Part shown: positions 11,086 through 20,907 of the stretch, one piece after another
Layout: each line of letters opens with the position of its first letter
How positions within the stretch are numbered: the first letter of the stretch is position 1
DNA from: Trissonchulus latispiculum
Lineage: Eukaryota; Nematoda; Enoplea; Enoplida; Ironidae
Direction of reading: 5' to 3'
NCBI GenBank assembly: GCA_030248195.1
Contig: JASAND010007476.1
Location: forward strand, 1 to 64,000
Length of the DNA: 64,000 nt
Program-made: the position numbers and the translations under genes
The notes under the pieces: model-generated
Told to the model about the DNA's origin: nothing
Databases searched by the model: none
Seen by the model: only the letters and a program-made list of their open reading frames with translations

Positions 11086-12717
11086 TTGTCGGATGAGGAA
11101 TTGCATACCCCACGTTGGAAATGCATTGAAGGATATCCTGAAGCGAAGTGCTTCCATATGGCTTGTGTGTTACATAATCGAAGGAAGCCAGACCGCCATT
11201 CGGTTGGGGTCTTCCCCAGAAGACTCCATTTGCCCCAGCGGCAACAGCAGGAACTTTTGAGGCCTCAGGAACATCCGGAACCTGAGGAATCTCAGGGACC
11301 TCGGAAACCGAAGAAGCCCAAAAAGCCTAAGAAGAACGGGAAGAAGAAAAAGGGCACGGCTAAGTCTCAGGATGGGTCTGTTTGCCAGGAATCAGATTCG
11401 GAACAGTCACCCATGAATTCGGTGGGCTCACAAGCTATCACGGTCAAGGATGGTTTGTCACTTCAGGAGGCTGCATCTAAGGATTGCAATCCGGAACTTG
11501 GTTCATCGGATGCTCGTGCTTCGAACTCGGGTTCAACCCGGGTTTCTAGCACGCGCCCCGGGGACGAACCCCGTGATCTTCCTGCGTCGTCCTCGACGTC
11601 AGCTACTGCCGGAAAAACCGAGAATACGGACCGGGAAACTCCACCTATTCCGAAATTGAAACTCCAGAGGTCGGTTGGGAATACCTGGCAAACTCCTCGT
11701 AAGTCCGCGAACCGGACCTCCACAAAAGGTCAGGACGATATTCCGACGTTCAATAGGTTTGATCCGTTGGATTTGTCCAAAGTGGACGCGGACATGCTGG
11801 AGGCATACTGGTCCCGGTTGACCAAAGCTCAGGACGCCTGGAGCCAAGAAGAGGAAAAGTTGGGGAAAATGGAGGGTGCTGTTCAACGGCAATCCCCCAA
11901 AACGAAAGCAGCAGCGAAGACGGTCATTGACAACATGGAGGATTTCGAGGAGGTTCTGAGTGCCTTCATGAAGAAATTCCGTCAGGAAGACACCGCCAAT
12001 GTGGTTGAAAAGGTGTCAAAGGCCACCGAACCTGAAGACGACACGGACCGTCCTTCGACTTCGGGGCATCCCGGAGCCGAGGTCGACCATGACGGCTCGG
12101 CCGAAAAGGGCATCCGTGAAGCTATCCGACAGGTTATGGAGGGCGAAGCGGTCTATTTTGCGAATTCTGTGGCTTCCATCTCATTGCGTCACTCGCCATA
12201 TGTCCTTTTCCGGATTAATGATGTCACTGCCCTGGGTCTACTGGACACCGGCGCTTCTGTATCATTGATCTCACAGGAGTGCTATGAGAGGGTCAAGCAT
12301 CACGCATTGACGCCCATGACAGCAGCGGAGATGCCTAGCATTTCGGCAGCCGGAGAAGGCAATAGATTGACGATCCTTGGTCAATGCAAACTGATGCTGA
12401 GGTATTGCCAGACGCAAGGTCAGATGGCGGAAAGTACTACGTACAGGTTCTATGTGGTTCCGGAGTTACAACAGGAAATGCTAATAGGGTATGACTTCCT
12501 GTACGATATGGGCCACAGCATTCATCCTGGTGGTGGGTTCATGTCCAGCTACTATGGAAGAGTGCTATTTCTGAATTCTGCTGAACTGCAGGGGATAGCG
12601 GTGGTGTATAATATCCCTTTGGCTGCAGCTGTCAACCTGTGTATCAGGGAAAGGGTCAGAGTGCTCCCTGGTAGAGAGAAGGATGTTCCGGTGAAGGCGG
12701 TGATGCCAGGGGGTTAG
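11086..12717 (+). CDS. pol: pol, 5' part: Lys-rich linker and aspartic protease
   Basis: This 543-residue frame begins with a Cys-rich stretch (CIEGYPEAKCFHMAC) and a Lys/Pro-rich nuclear-localisation-like patch near residue 72 (PKKPKKPKKNGKKKKG). It then has a long polar linker and a retroviral-type aspartic protease with active site LLDTGAS (12237-12257) and a later LIGYDFLYDMG segment matching the C-terminal half of the protease fold. It is in a different frame from gag (frame 1 against frame 2). It stops at TAG 12715-12717 before the RT; the remainder of pol lies in other frames. Confidence 0.85.
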   Translation: MSDEELHTPRWKCIEGYPEAKCFHMACVLHNRRKPDRHSVGVFPRRLHLPQRQQQELLRPQEHPEPEESQGPRKPKKPKKPKKNGKKKKGTAKSQDGSVCQESDSEQSPMNSVGSQAITVKDGLSLQEAASKDCNPELGSSDARASNSGSTRVSSTRPGDEPRDLPASSSTSATAGKTENTDRETPPIPKLKLQRSVGNTWQTPRKSANRTSTKGQDDIPTFNRFDPLDLSKVDADMLEAYWSRLTKAQDAWSQEEEKLGKMEGAVQRQSPKTKAAAKTVIDNMEDFEEVLSAFMKKFRQEDTANVVEKVSKATEPEDDTDRPSTSGHPGAEVDHDGSAEKGIREAIRQVMEGEAVYFANSVASISLRHSPYVLFRINDVTALGLLDTGASVSLISQECYERVKHHALTPMTAAEMPSISAAGEGNRLTILGQCKLMLRYCQTQGQMAESTTYRFYVVPELQQEMLIGYDFLYDMGHSIHPGGGFMSSYYGRVLFLNSAELQGIAVVYNIPLAAAVNLCIRERVRVLPGREKDVPVKAVMPGG

Positions 12718-12737
12718 CCTTACCGAAGAGCTAGTTC

Positions 12738-13456
12738 ATGCTGTTCGAAGCGGACCCGGAAGGTATTGAAACACATGGAGTGTTTCCTCAGGCTGGTGTC
12801 CTGACTGTGACGCCAAAGGTCACCTACATTCGTGTGTACAATGGAGGAGACAGAATTGTTGACCTCCCAAAAGGAATGGTGATGGGAGAGGCCTGTCCAG
12901 CAGTCCAGGTCCGTGAGGCGGAACGGCCAACATCCTACGTAATGGAGGCAGGGGTCGATTTGCAGACCATCCATTACAATCTCAATAGATGGTTCGGGCA
13001 TCCGGCCACCTATTCGCTATGGGCGGAACAGGTGGGGAAAGTGTAAGCAGGTTACACAGGATGTTTCCTGGATTTTATCCGTTGGATTTACCGTTGGAGC
13101 CATCTATGGAACAGGATGACACAGTCGTGGTTCGGCAACCCAATCGGCCAGTAACTTATGCGGTCCAGGAGCCCAAACATAGAACCGAGATCCAGCAGTC
13201 AACTGATCCTGATGCGGATAGGGATCGGGAAATGCCTTCGGAAACGGCCACTGGTGGACACTTCTACTCTGCTGAGGATCGGGAGCCACGTCCTGAACCT
13301 ACAGAGCAAGAAAAACTGGAAGATATTGAGGCCAATGTAGATTTTGATAAGATGGATTGTTCGGACGACATCAAAGTGGAGTTCAAGACGATGCTTTTGG
13401 AGTACTACGACGTAGTGGCCCGGAATCCTGGTCGGCCAAAATCTATCAGCATCTGA
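12738..13456 (+). pseudogene. pol, protease-RT connector, frameshifted
   Basis: The connector is split between two overlapping frames (12738-13046 and 12989-13456). It includes VRVYNGGDRIVDLPKGMVMGE-like sequence typical of the stretch between protease and RT in gypsy elements, then an acidic segment leading into the RT N-terminus (KTMLLEYYDVVARNPG). The shift of frame without change of homology shows indels in this copy. Confidence 0.7.
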
Positions 13457-16174
13457 TTGATACAGGCAAAGATGGACCTCTGAAGAGCCGTGCTTACCGT
13501 ATGAACCCGAAGCAGAAGGCTGAGGTCGAGAAGCACATCAACGCGATGCTCAAGGAAGGGGTGTGTGAACCCTCGACAAGTCCGTGGTCTGTTCTGCATT
13601 CTAGTTGGTAAAAAGGATGGTTCGACCGGACTGGTAATTGATTACCGCAGGCTGAATAAGATCACCAAGAAGGACAATTACCCACTGCCAAAGATTGACG
13701 AGATCATGGACCAGCTCAAGGGTAGTGCAATCTTCTCCACGATAGATTTAGCAGCTGGATATTGGCAGGTCGAGGTGTATCCTGAGCATCGAGAGAAGAC
13801 AGCGTTCGTGTCTCACATGGGACTGTTCCACATGAACGTCATGCCTTTTGGGCTGTGCAATGCGCCAGCCACTTTTCAGAGGATCATGGAAAAGGTCCTC
13901 ACTGGACTGCCTGTCTACATTGATGATGTCCGGATCCCATCACGATCCTTCAGTGAGCATCTGAAAATGCTCAAGGTCGTTTTCCAGAAGTTGCGTGATA
14001 ATGGACTGCGGATCAAACTGAAGAAATATGTCTTCATCCGTAAGAAAGTCCCTTTGTTAGGGCATTTGATCAGTCAGGATGGCTATGAAGTGGATCCTGA
14101 CAAGCTAGCTGCAGTGGCCAAGCTGCCTAATCCTACTAACTGCTGTGGCGTTAAGGCGTTCCTCGGAATGGCAGGGTACTATAGGAGGTTTGTGCCCAAT
14201 TTTGCCAAGGTGGCATCACCGCTCATTCAACTGCTCAAAAAGGATGCCGTCTTCGAGTGGTCCGAAGCTAGACAGCGGGCGTTCGATGGTTTGAAGAAGA
14301 TTCTGATCGAAGCTCCGGTGTTGGCGTATCCGGATTTCGACAAGATTTTCATTTTGTCGGTGGATGCAAGCCATCATGGCTTGGGAGCGGTCCTCGAACA
14401 GCCCGTGTCGATTCCTCGTAGTCCGAAGAAACCGGGCGAGGCATGGACCGTGAGGACACGTCCAGTGGCGTATGCCAGTCGTACACTGACGGTGTACGAG
14501 AGGAATTATTCTTCCATAGATCTCGAAGGAGCAGGAGTGGTTTGGGCATGTCAGAAATTTCGCCACTATCTGACGACAAGAGCCTTCATCATCAGAACGG
14601 ATCATATGGCAGTTAAGGATCTCCTTAACAACAGATCAGTGCTGGGAGCTGGCAGACAGGCAAGTTTTGCCTTGCGCCTACAGGAGTTCGATTTCATTGT
14701 GGATTATCGACCAGGCCGTGACAATGTTGTTCCGGACGCATTGTCACGTCTTCCAGGCTATGACCGTCCTACGGCAATGGAAATGGATGGGACAGAAGTC
14801 ATGTACCCGCCGGAAATCTGTGCCATTGGTGATGATGTGCTCACTTCCGCCGAGTGGAAACGCGCGCTGCGCAATGATCCGGAATTCAAGCCCATAGTGG
14901 ACTTGATTGAACGGAAATTCTTGCCGGATGATGACCAAGAAGCTGCTCTGTTGCAGAAGCTCCGGCCGTATTTCTTCCTACAGGATGGTCTCCTGTTTGT
15001 TTGGCACGTGGATGAGAGAGGTCGAAGAAGAGGTGATGCCTTCAAATCGATCGCTGTGCCTTACGATCACCGAGAAGTAATCATGGAAGAAGTGCATACT
15101 AGCTTTATGGTTGGCGGTCATCGCAGCCATAAAGCATGTTATGCGAGCCTCGTGTCAAGGTATTATTGGCCGACCATGGCACAGGACCTCGCTGATTACA
15201 TCATAACTTGCAAAGTGTGTGCCAAGTTCAATAAAGGCCCAGCAAGGCCTCAAGCTGGTTTGCAGAATGAAGTCCGTGCCAACAGACCTCTGGATTTGGT
15301 CAGTCTGGATGTGATGCATTGCACGAAGAACCGGACAATGCGAGGCAACACCTGTATTTTGGTCGTCATCGACCATTTTACGAGGTATGCGGAAGCATTT
15401 CCGATGCCCGACGAGAAGGCAGAAACGACGGCCTACTACTACTTCAATGGATTTGTAGCTCGTTGGGGAGTTCCTGTGCATTTGCTGTCGGACCGTGGAC
15501 CAAATTTCATGTCAAAGCTGTTCAGCAAACTGTCCGAGCTTAGTGGATCTAAACTTCAGCGGACAACGGCTTACCATCCGCAAGCTAATGGAGTGGTGGA
15601 GAGGATGAATAAGACTCTCCGGACCATTTTCATGAAGTATGCGGACATATACCAGACGGATTGGGATGACTATGTGAACTGGGCGCTCTGCGCATATAGA
15701 AATACGGTTCATAGTTCAGTGGGTGACACGCCTCATTTCCTGATGACCGGACATGACCTTCGGTTGCCGTTGGATCATTTCTTCGATGGTAGAAATGATG
15801 AGGTGGTGGAGAATTATGATTCTTACTCACAATCCCATCTGTTCCGGTTGGAGCGAGCTTGGAAGGCTGCTCGTGAGTCGTTGGAAGCGGCATCGCTGAA
15901 GAATAGAAGAAATTTCGACAAGAAGGTCAAGGAAGTCCACTACAAGCGCGGAATGCTGGTGATGCGCAAAGTTACAGGAGTAACTCCTTCCGGTATGTGT
16001 GCCAAGATGAGACCAAAATGGGAAGGTCCTTACCGGATAATGGAGAAGATGTCGGAAGTCAATTTCCGGATCCAGAAAGTTGGAACACAGGACAAGCCGG
16101 ATGTGGTTCACATCGAGAAGATCAAACCATATCATGAACGGCCGGTCAAGGTTCCAACTCAGCAGTTACATTAA
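13357..16174 (+). pseudogene. pol: pol, 3' part: reverse transcriptase, RNase H, integrase
   Basis: RT begins in one frame (13357-13611, IDTGKDGPLKSRAYRMNP) and continues in another (13565-16174, 869 residues), a further frameshift. Visible are KKDGSTGLVIDYRRLN, the catalytic YIDD near 13917-13928, and RNase H (LSVDASHHGLGAVLEQ; ERNYSSIDLE; RTDH). The integrase H-H-C-C zinc module is HTSFMVGGHRSHKA..CKVCAKF. The D,D-35-E core has first Asp in VSLDVMH, second in LSDRGPNF and Glu in NGVVERMN. The C-terminal WEGPYRI module follows. The long frame from 13565 is open to its TAA and may be nearly intact, but the upstream frameshifts disable the polyprotein. Confidence 0.93.
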
Positions 16175-16809
16175 GCCTTGGTCAGGTCCAAGAAGGTTAG
16201 GGCATCCTACCTTCAGGTTGGTAAGGATGCAAATCAACATGCTTGTGGTTAAAACCATCATGGGTAATTTGGACGGTAATCCGGTGATGTTAGTAAGTAG
16301 CGTATGTTGGTCATGTACGTATGTTTGTTGTAAGATTAGCTACCTTATAACACTCATAAAGGATAACGTATGTGTGTGCACTGACCCTCTTGGGTTTCCA
16401 CTCTGTAGGCTGGTCACGCCAACGTACCACTAACTTCACTGGGGGGATAAAACTTTTGTTTTGTGTTTTTGGGTCAAGTTTTTGTTTTTGTGGGGGTTAA
16501 TTTATCTTAATTGTTGCGAGGGTTTTGATTCATTACTCCTTTCAACAATTCTCTAAGAGTCTTTCTATTTTAATTCCAATTAATCCCCGAATTTTTAAAC
16601 TTTTCCTAAGAATCTAATTACTTTAATTTTTATCTCAATACAAAATTTTCCCTATTCCTGGGTGGGTGGTCCCTTACCGCAAAATTTTAGGTTATTTGTT
16701 GCATGTTGAACCTACACCTTTTTGCTTAATTGTTTCAGCTGATTGTAGTGTAGTATCATCTAGATCAAATTATTCCCGTACATTGTGCGCACAATTGGAG
16801 AAAGTCACC
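16175..16809 (+). other. pol to accessory-module spacer
   Basis: About 635 bp separate the pol stop from the most plausible start of the first accessory frame. The frame is technically open from an ATG at 16666, but the sequence there is T-rich and non-protein-like. The ATG at 16810 (GTCACCATGC, strong context) just after a splice-acceptor-like site is the better start. Confidence 0.5.
16711..16738 (+). promoter_or_regulatory. candidate 3' splice site for a subgenomic accessory mRNA
   Basis: The pyrimidine-rich run CCTTTTTGCTTAATTGTTTCAG ends at 16738, 72 bp upstream of the ATG at 16810. It matches an animal acceptor well. Partners could be the U5 donor (TAG|GTAGGT near 7403; CAG|GTAAGT in the 3' LTR copy at 25816-25822) or leader sites near 7750. 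This would parallel how env-like third ORFs of other retroelements are expressed. Confidence 0.5.
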
Positions 16810-18180
16810 ATGCACCAGCAGTTCAGGAAGCGGAAACAGCCAAAAGTGGCACGGGATCCCATGCTTGGTGAGGGCTCGGCCCAAGATCAGGCGCCTGACA
16901 CCGATGACTTGCAGCAGTTTCCGCCTGCGCGGGAGCCTCAATCGGTGGTCGAGGATCTGGGCTCCGATCATCCCATGGGACAGCAGCCAGTGGTTCCCAG
17001 TTGCGTGTCTGACACTTACGAGGTGTCAGAATCTTCGGTGGATCCTTTATCGGATCTGTTTGGACAATTGGACCCTAATATTGACACGGACTTGTACAGT
17101 GCCGTGGTCGCCTCGGACAGCAATCGTATGGGTGCTGGACCTTCCAGCGTGGCATCACGTCTGGGAGGCCAACCTGATGCTCCTACCCCATCCCCTGTGG
17201 GTTCATCAAATACCGGTCAGATGGATCCCCAGTCTTTGCCTGAGGTCCCCGTCGAGCCAGCTCATGAGATCGTCTCTGCTGGTCAGGACGCGGTGGCTGC
17301 AGCGCAGGGCTGCCCGGCCCCAACGACAGGCCACCGAACAGACCACGGACGCCAGGTCCCTAGCCCAGCTGGCAAGCCCGAACATCAAAATCCTGTCAAT
17401 CCGTCTAGTCAAGGGACCAAACGTCAAGCAGTTGCTGCCAGTGGCGATACCACTGAAGATTCAGACACTCGGAGCTCGGCTCCAAATGAGCAACGAGCAA
17501 CATCTCGAAGGAACAGTCCAACATCCACTTGCTCCATAAGTGCGCCTGGAGTAAGTCAAGACACTACCCCAGTGGTTCCTGGGAAGGAAACCACATTGTC
17601 ACTTAAGGACATTGAGAAGCAGATGGCTCTGCTGGAAAGCCAACGCCAAGTCGTCCTGCAGAAGATGCACAGTCAGTCCTTAGCATCTTTGGACACTGCT
17701 TCGTCAGTTGCTGAGTCATCTCAGTCAACTTCTACGAAATCGAAGAAACGGAATCGTGGTAATTCCAAGAAGAACCAGCGTGGGACTCAGTCAGTCAAAT
17801 CTGCTACCGAGACCGACGAGCCTCCCGAAAAACCATCACGACGAGGAACTCGTTCTGCTGCGAGAAACCAGAAGGCGGGGCTGGCATCGGCTACCCCTAC
17901 CGTGGTGGATCTGGAATCTGATACGCCAGTGACAGGCACGCCAACCACCCAGCAGAACGTCCCCATGGGCGAAGTCGCTGATGCTCAGCTGAAAGCTGGA
18001 CAGCTCATGGTGGTCGAAGAGATCAACGAGGAACGGGAAGTTCTGTCAGCGGACGTAGGGGAATCGCTAGGCGTCCCACCTCGACGGGCAGCTGGAATGG
18101 ATGAGGTGGTTCAGAATGTCCCGATGGTTGCGACGGCCATGAACATTCCCTGCCCCTCGACTGAGATCCGATCATCATGA
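16810..18180 (+). CDS. accessory ORF A: disordered protein with coiled coil, basic patch and SIM-like motif
   Basis: The 456-residue protein (504 if the upstream ATG at 16666 is used) is rich in Ser, Pro, Gln and Thr and mostly disordered. A short Leu/Gln-rich coiled-coil-like stretch (SLKDIEKQMALLESQRQVV) lies near 17605. It is followed by a Lys/Arg nuclear-localisation-like patch (KSKKRNRGNSKKNQRG) and then VVDLESD near 17901, which fits a SUMO-interacting motif (hydrophobic core plus acidic tail). I recognise no enzyme. It is uninterrupted, and its TGA overlaps the next ATG as ATGA, so the two are probably translated from one mRNA by termination-reinitiation. A chaperone-like or scaffold role is speculation. 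Confidence 0.75.
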   Translation: MHQQFRKRKQPKVARDPMLGEGSAQDQAPDTDDLQQFPPAREPQSVVEDLGSDHPMGQQPVVPSCVSDTYEVSESSVDPLSDLFGQLDPNIDTDLYSAVVASDSNRMGAGPSSVASRLGGQPDAPTPSPVGSSNTGQMDPQSLPEVPVEPAHEIVSAGQDAVAAAQGCPAPTTGHRTDHGRQVPSPAGKPEHQNPVNPSSQGTKRQAVAASGDTTEDSDTRSSAPNEQRATSRRNSPTSTCSISAPGVSQDTTPVVPGKETTLSLKDIEKQMALLESQRQVVLQKMHSQSLASLDTASSVAESSQSTSTKSKKRNRGNSKKNQRGTQSVKSATETDEPPEKPSRRGTRSAARNQKAGLASATPTVVDLESDTPVTGTPTTQQNVPMGEVADAQLKAGQLMVVEEINEEREVLSADVGESLGVPPRRAAGMDEVVQNVPMVATAMNIPCPSTEIRSS

Positions 18181-19154
18181 CTCCACCGGAGGAGGTCACC
18201 GCTCTCTCCTACGAAATGCCAAACCGTGAGGACATCGATGCCATTCCTGGTGATCTACAGGAAAAAGCCAAGGAACATTTCTACGGCGTGGCTACCTACC
18301 ATGCATACCTGAAGGAGGTCCTCATGGGTCGGGAGAAGGACTTCGATATTGCTCATCCGGATGCCTGCCTGGTTGAAGCCATCAACGATATCACAACAGC
18401 GAAGGAACCGGAGAGGCATCAGCGGTTCTGTGCAGATCAGCTGCCCTTACCGGACCAATTCCAGCCATTGCGCGTGATCAGGACCCTTCATGGTCTCTTT
18501 GATGCCATTCCGGATATCCTGGACACCTATCAGGCAACGGGCGTCGTTGCAATAGATATCGAAGGCGGAGCTTACACCCAGTTCGCCAACAAAATGGATG
18601 CTACCGTCACCATGATCCAAATTGCTGGTCTAGTCCCAGAAAAACATCCGAAAGTCTTTATGATCGTGGTCAGTGAAATTTTGGTCTGCGTCTCGGACTA
18701 CTATTCGGTCCTGTATGCCTTGAAGATCATTCTGCACCCACCTGAGCCGGTTTATATGGTATTCGCTGGTGGACAGGCTGATTTTCTACGATTGGCCAAA
18801 TTCTGTGGCATCACAGGCATGGGGACCTACGCAGCAGAACTGGGAGCGGTCGTCGCGCAATCGGTGCCTTACATCAAAAAGCGCCGAGAATTGGACCCTA
18901 GCGTTTCTGTGGTCCCTTGGGAAAGCATTACCGACACGACCAAGGAATGCTACGTAAGCACCCATTTCTGCCTGAACAAGATCTGCAACTACTGCGATGT
19001 GCCTTCTCCGAAAGGACTTCAACCGGAAGGCTTCAAGGGTTGTGCGGTTTGTCCAACTCTGGAAGAAGCCAAATATGCCTTGGCGGATATCTTGGCCATT
19101 TATGCCTGCTTGGTCAAAGTGGCTAATGCATTGCCCCTGGACGAATGGATCTAG
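18177..19154 (+). CDS. accessory ORF B: DEDDy-type 3'-5' exonuclease
   Basis: The 325-residue product has all motifs of the RNase D/WRN-type DEDDy exonuclease family. Exo I is Asp127 and Glu129 in VVAIDIEGG, Exo II is Asp202 in VFAGGQADFLRLAKF, and Exo III is Tyr300 and Asp304 in YALAD, preceded by an LNKICNYCDVPSPKG segment equivalent to the family's core helix. Such enzymes hydrolyse RNA or single-stranded DNA from the 3' end with two metal ions. The start is fixed by the ATGA overlap with ORF A. DEDDy exonucleases are known, from memory, as ORF3 of some bdelloid rotifer LTR elements, so this is a second style of association with a much longer cassette. The catalytic set is intact although gag and pol are decayed. 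It ends at TAG, with the following frame shifted. Confidence 0.85.
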   Translation: MTPPEEVTALSYEMPNREDIDAIPGDLQEKAKEHFYGVATYHAYLKEVLMGREKDFDIAHPDACLVEAINDITTAKEPERHQRFCADQLPLPDQFQPLRVIRTLHGLFDAIPDILDTYQATGVVAIDIEGGAYTQFANKMDATVTMIQIAGLVPEKHPKVFMIVVSEILVCVSDYYSVLYALKIILHPPEPVYMVFAGGQADFLRLAKFCGITGMGTYAAELGAVVAQSVPYIKKRRELDPSVSVVPWESITDTTKECYVSTHFCLNKICNYCDVPSPKGLQPEGFKGCAVCPTLEEAKYALADILAIYACLVKVANALPLDEWI

Positions 19155-20907
19155 GTCGTGCAGTGCACAGTACACTTTCTCGCCTGACCTATGGGCGAAA
19201 GTTAACAAGGAGGCAGAACTAGGGCTCGGCCCACTTGTGCAGGCGAAGATGTTCACGCCTCTAAGGGCGCAATCGTCGGACCTTCAGCCGACCCGCCAAC
19301 TGGAATTCCCGAAGAAGCTGACAATCAAGCGAGCATCGGTGAAGTATCTCAAAGGAAGCTTCGCCTTGTCATTGTCCGTTTCCGAAGCGGAAGGGGGCAA
19401 CACTGCCCACCCGCTTCGGGAAGTATCCTGGGTGCTTCTGATGGAACTACTGACCAACTTTTACGAACTGAAGTACCTGACTCTGCGGCGACGCGATGAC
19501 ATACTGGATTTCAACTGGTATGCGGCCGTCGCAGGTCGTCGTCATCACGCTGATCCGAATGATACTCCGGCGGACCTGCCACCGGAAACAGCCCATCAGT
19601 TTCTTCGGTCGGATGATCGGCCTTCGGATGGATCGGAGTGGTCATCCACACCTCCGAATGAGCAGACCATGGCTGCTGAACCAGAATCGTTGGTGGAAGC
19701 CAGAAAGGCAGCTCAACGACGAGAGAAGGAGACGAGGCTGCCACCTCTGCCGAAAAAACTGCCACCACTGACTCACTATCGCGAAGGAACTGGTGATCCC
19801 AGAAAGAAGGAGCTACCTCCAGTGACGTATTCGGGCGGTCATCGCTATCTGGAGGAACAGCCTACCTATCAGACGGCGGGGTCATCCCGGCCGGCTGAAA
19901 CTGCGGTCACCACTAGCCCGCGAAGGACCAGGTCGTCTACCCGTTTGCAGAAATCTGCGAGCCTGGCCAAGGCAACGGTGGAAGACGACGACGTGGTGGA
20001 GGTATCCGATTCGGAAACGGAATATCAGCCTGATGAGCAGCAACCATCAGAAGAAGCTGGAGCTCGGCCTGGTATGCCCACAGAAGAAGACGCTCAACGT
20101 CAGCAGGGGACTTTCCAGCCGACTCTCCTGGAGGCCTGTGCACCCAGGCTCACAATGGCCAACCCAGCCATCCAACCTGGCTGGTATCCACCTATGACGG
20201 AGGAACAGCGAGCTCGGCTATCTTCGCTGGCCGCAGGGATCCGAGTTCCTCGTACGTTGGGTTCAACCCCATCGTCGAGTGGAGCTCTCCCGACCGTGGA
20301 GGAAGTATTGGCCCAACATGGAGATATTCCTCACGTCGCCTATCAGGAGGCCAAGCGATTTTTGGTCTCTTGCGGTGAACGTCCTGGTGGTGTGACGGAC
20401 CCGACTGCCTATTCCCCTGATCTATATCACTGGAAGCTGGAGCAGCCCATAATCACCAGCCAATTAGCCACGTCGACGGATCCTTCGACAGGAGTCCAGT
20501 CGTCGACGAATGTCTCCGTGGTGAGGGTTCAACCCTATATCCAGGTCTTGGTCCCTGAATCCATACTGACCTTAAACACCCTATACCGAGACTCTCCCAT
20601 TGGCGTAGTGCAACCAAAACGCCATATCTATGTAATGGGACCCCCAGCGGACCCTGAAATGCCCGTTTGTGATCCTGAGTCCTTCTTTAGGATGGTCGGT
20701 CAGGGTAACCCGGTGTTCTGGGAAATCTATCGGGAGGTCCCCGTGGATGGGTCGGGCCCTGCTCTGCGGTGGTCCGATTTGGTCATCCTTTATCGGAAAC
20801 GGGATGGCGGTGCAATGGCCCATGGTGTCCTGCCCTATATTAACACCTTGAACTCTCTGACTGTAGGGGACACGAACTTATGTCAGGTGATGGGTCCATG
20901 GTCCTGA
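19155..20907 (+). CDS. accessory ORF C: unknown protein with SIM-like patch
   Basis: The frame is open upstream from 18997 within ORF B, but protein-like sequence starts after ORF B's stop (TFSPDLWAKVNKEAELGLGP, 19168 on). There is no good ATG until about 19249, so ORF C may be a continuation of ORF B through a frameshift. It has an N-terminal folded-looking part to ~19530, a long charged, Pro-rich linker (KETRLPPLPKKLPPL), and basic RTRSSTRLQK directly before DDDVVEVSDSETE, a second SUMO-interacting-like motif, near 19987. A folded C-terminal part from ~20260 contains repeated aromatic and hydrophobic segments. I recognise no family. The stop lies 27 bp inside ORF D. Confidence 0.65.

Noticed and set aside
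12715..13565. Programmed frameshifting in pol
   Set aside because: Several changes of frame occur in a row without slippery sites, which fits accumulated indels.
8266..15893. Long antisense frames over gag and pol
   Set aside because: They are shadows of the sense coding sequence without known motifs.
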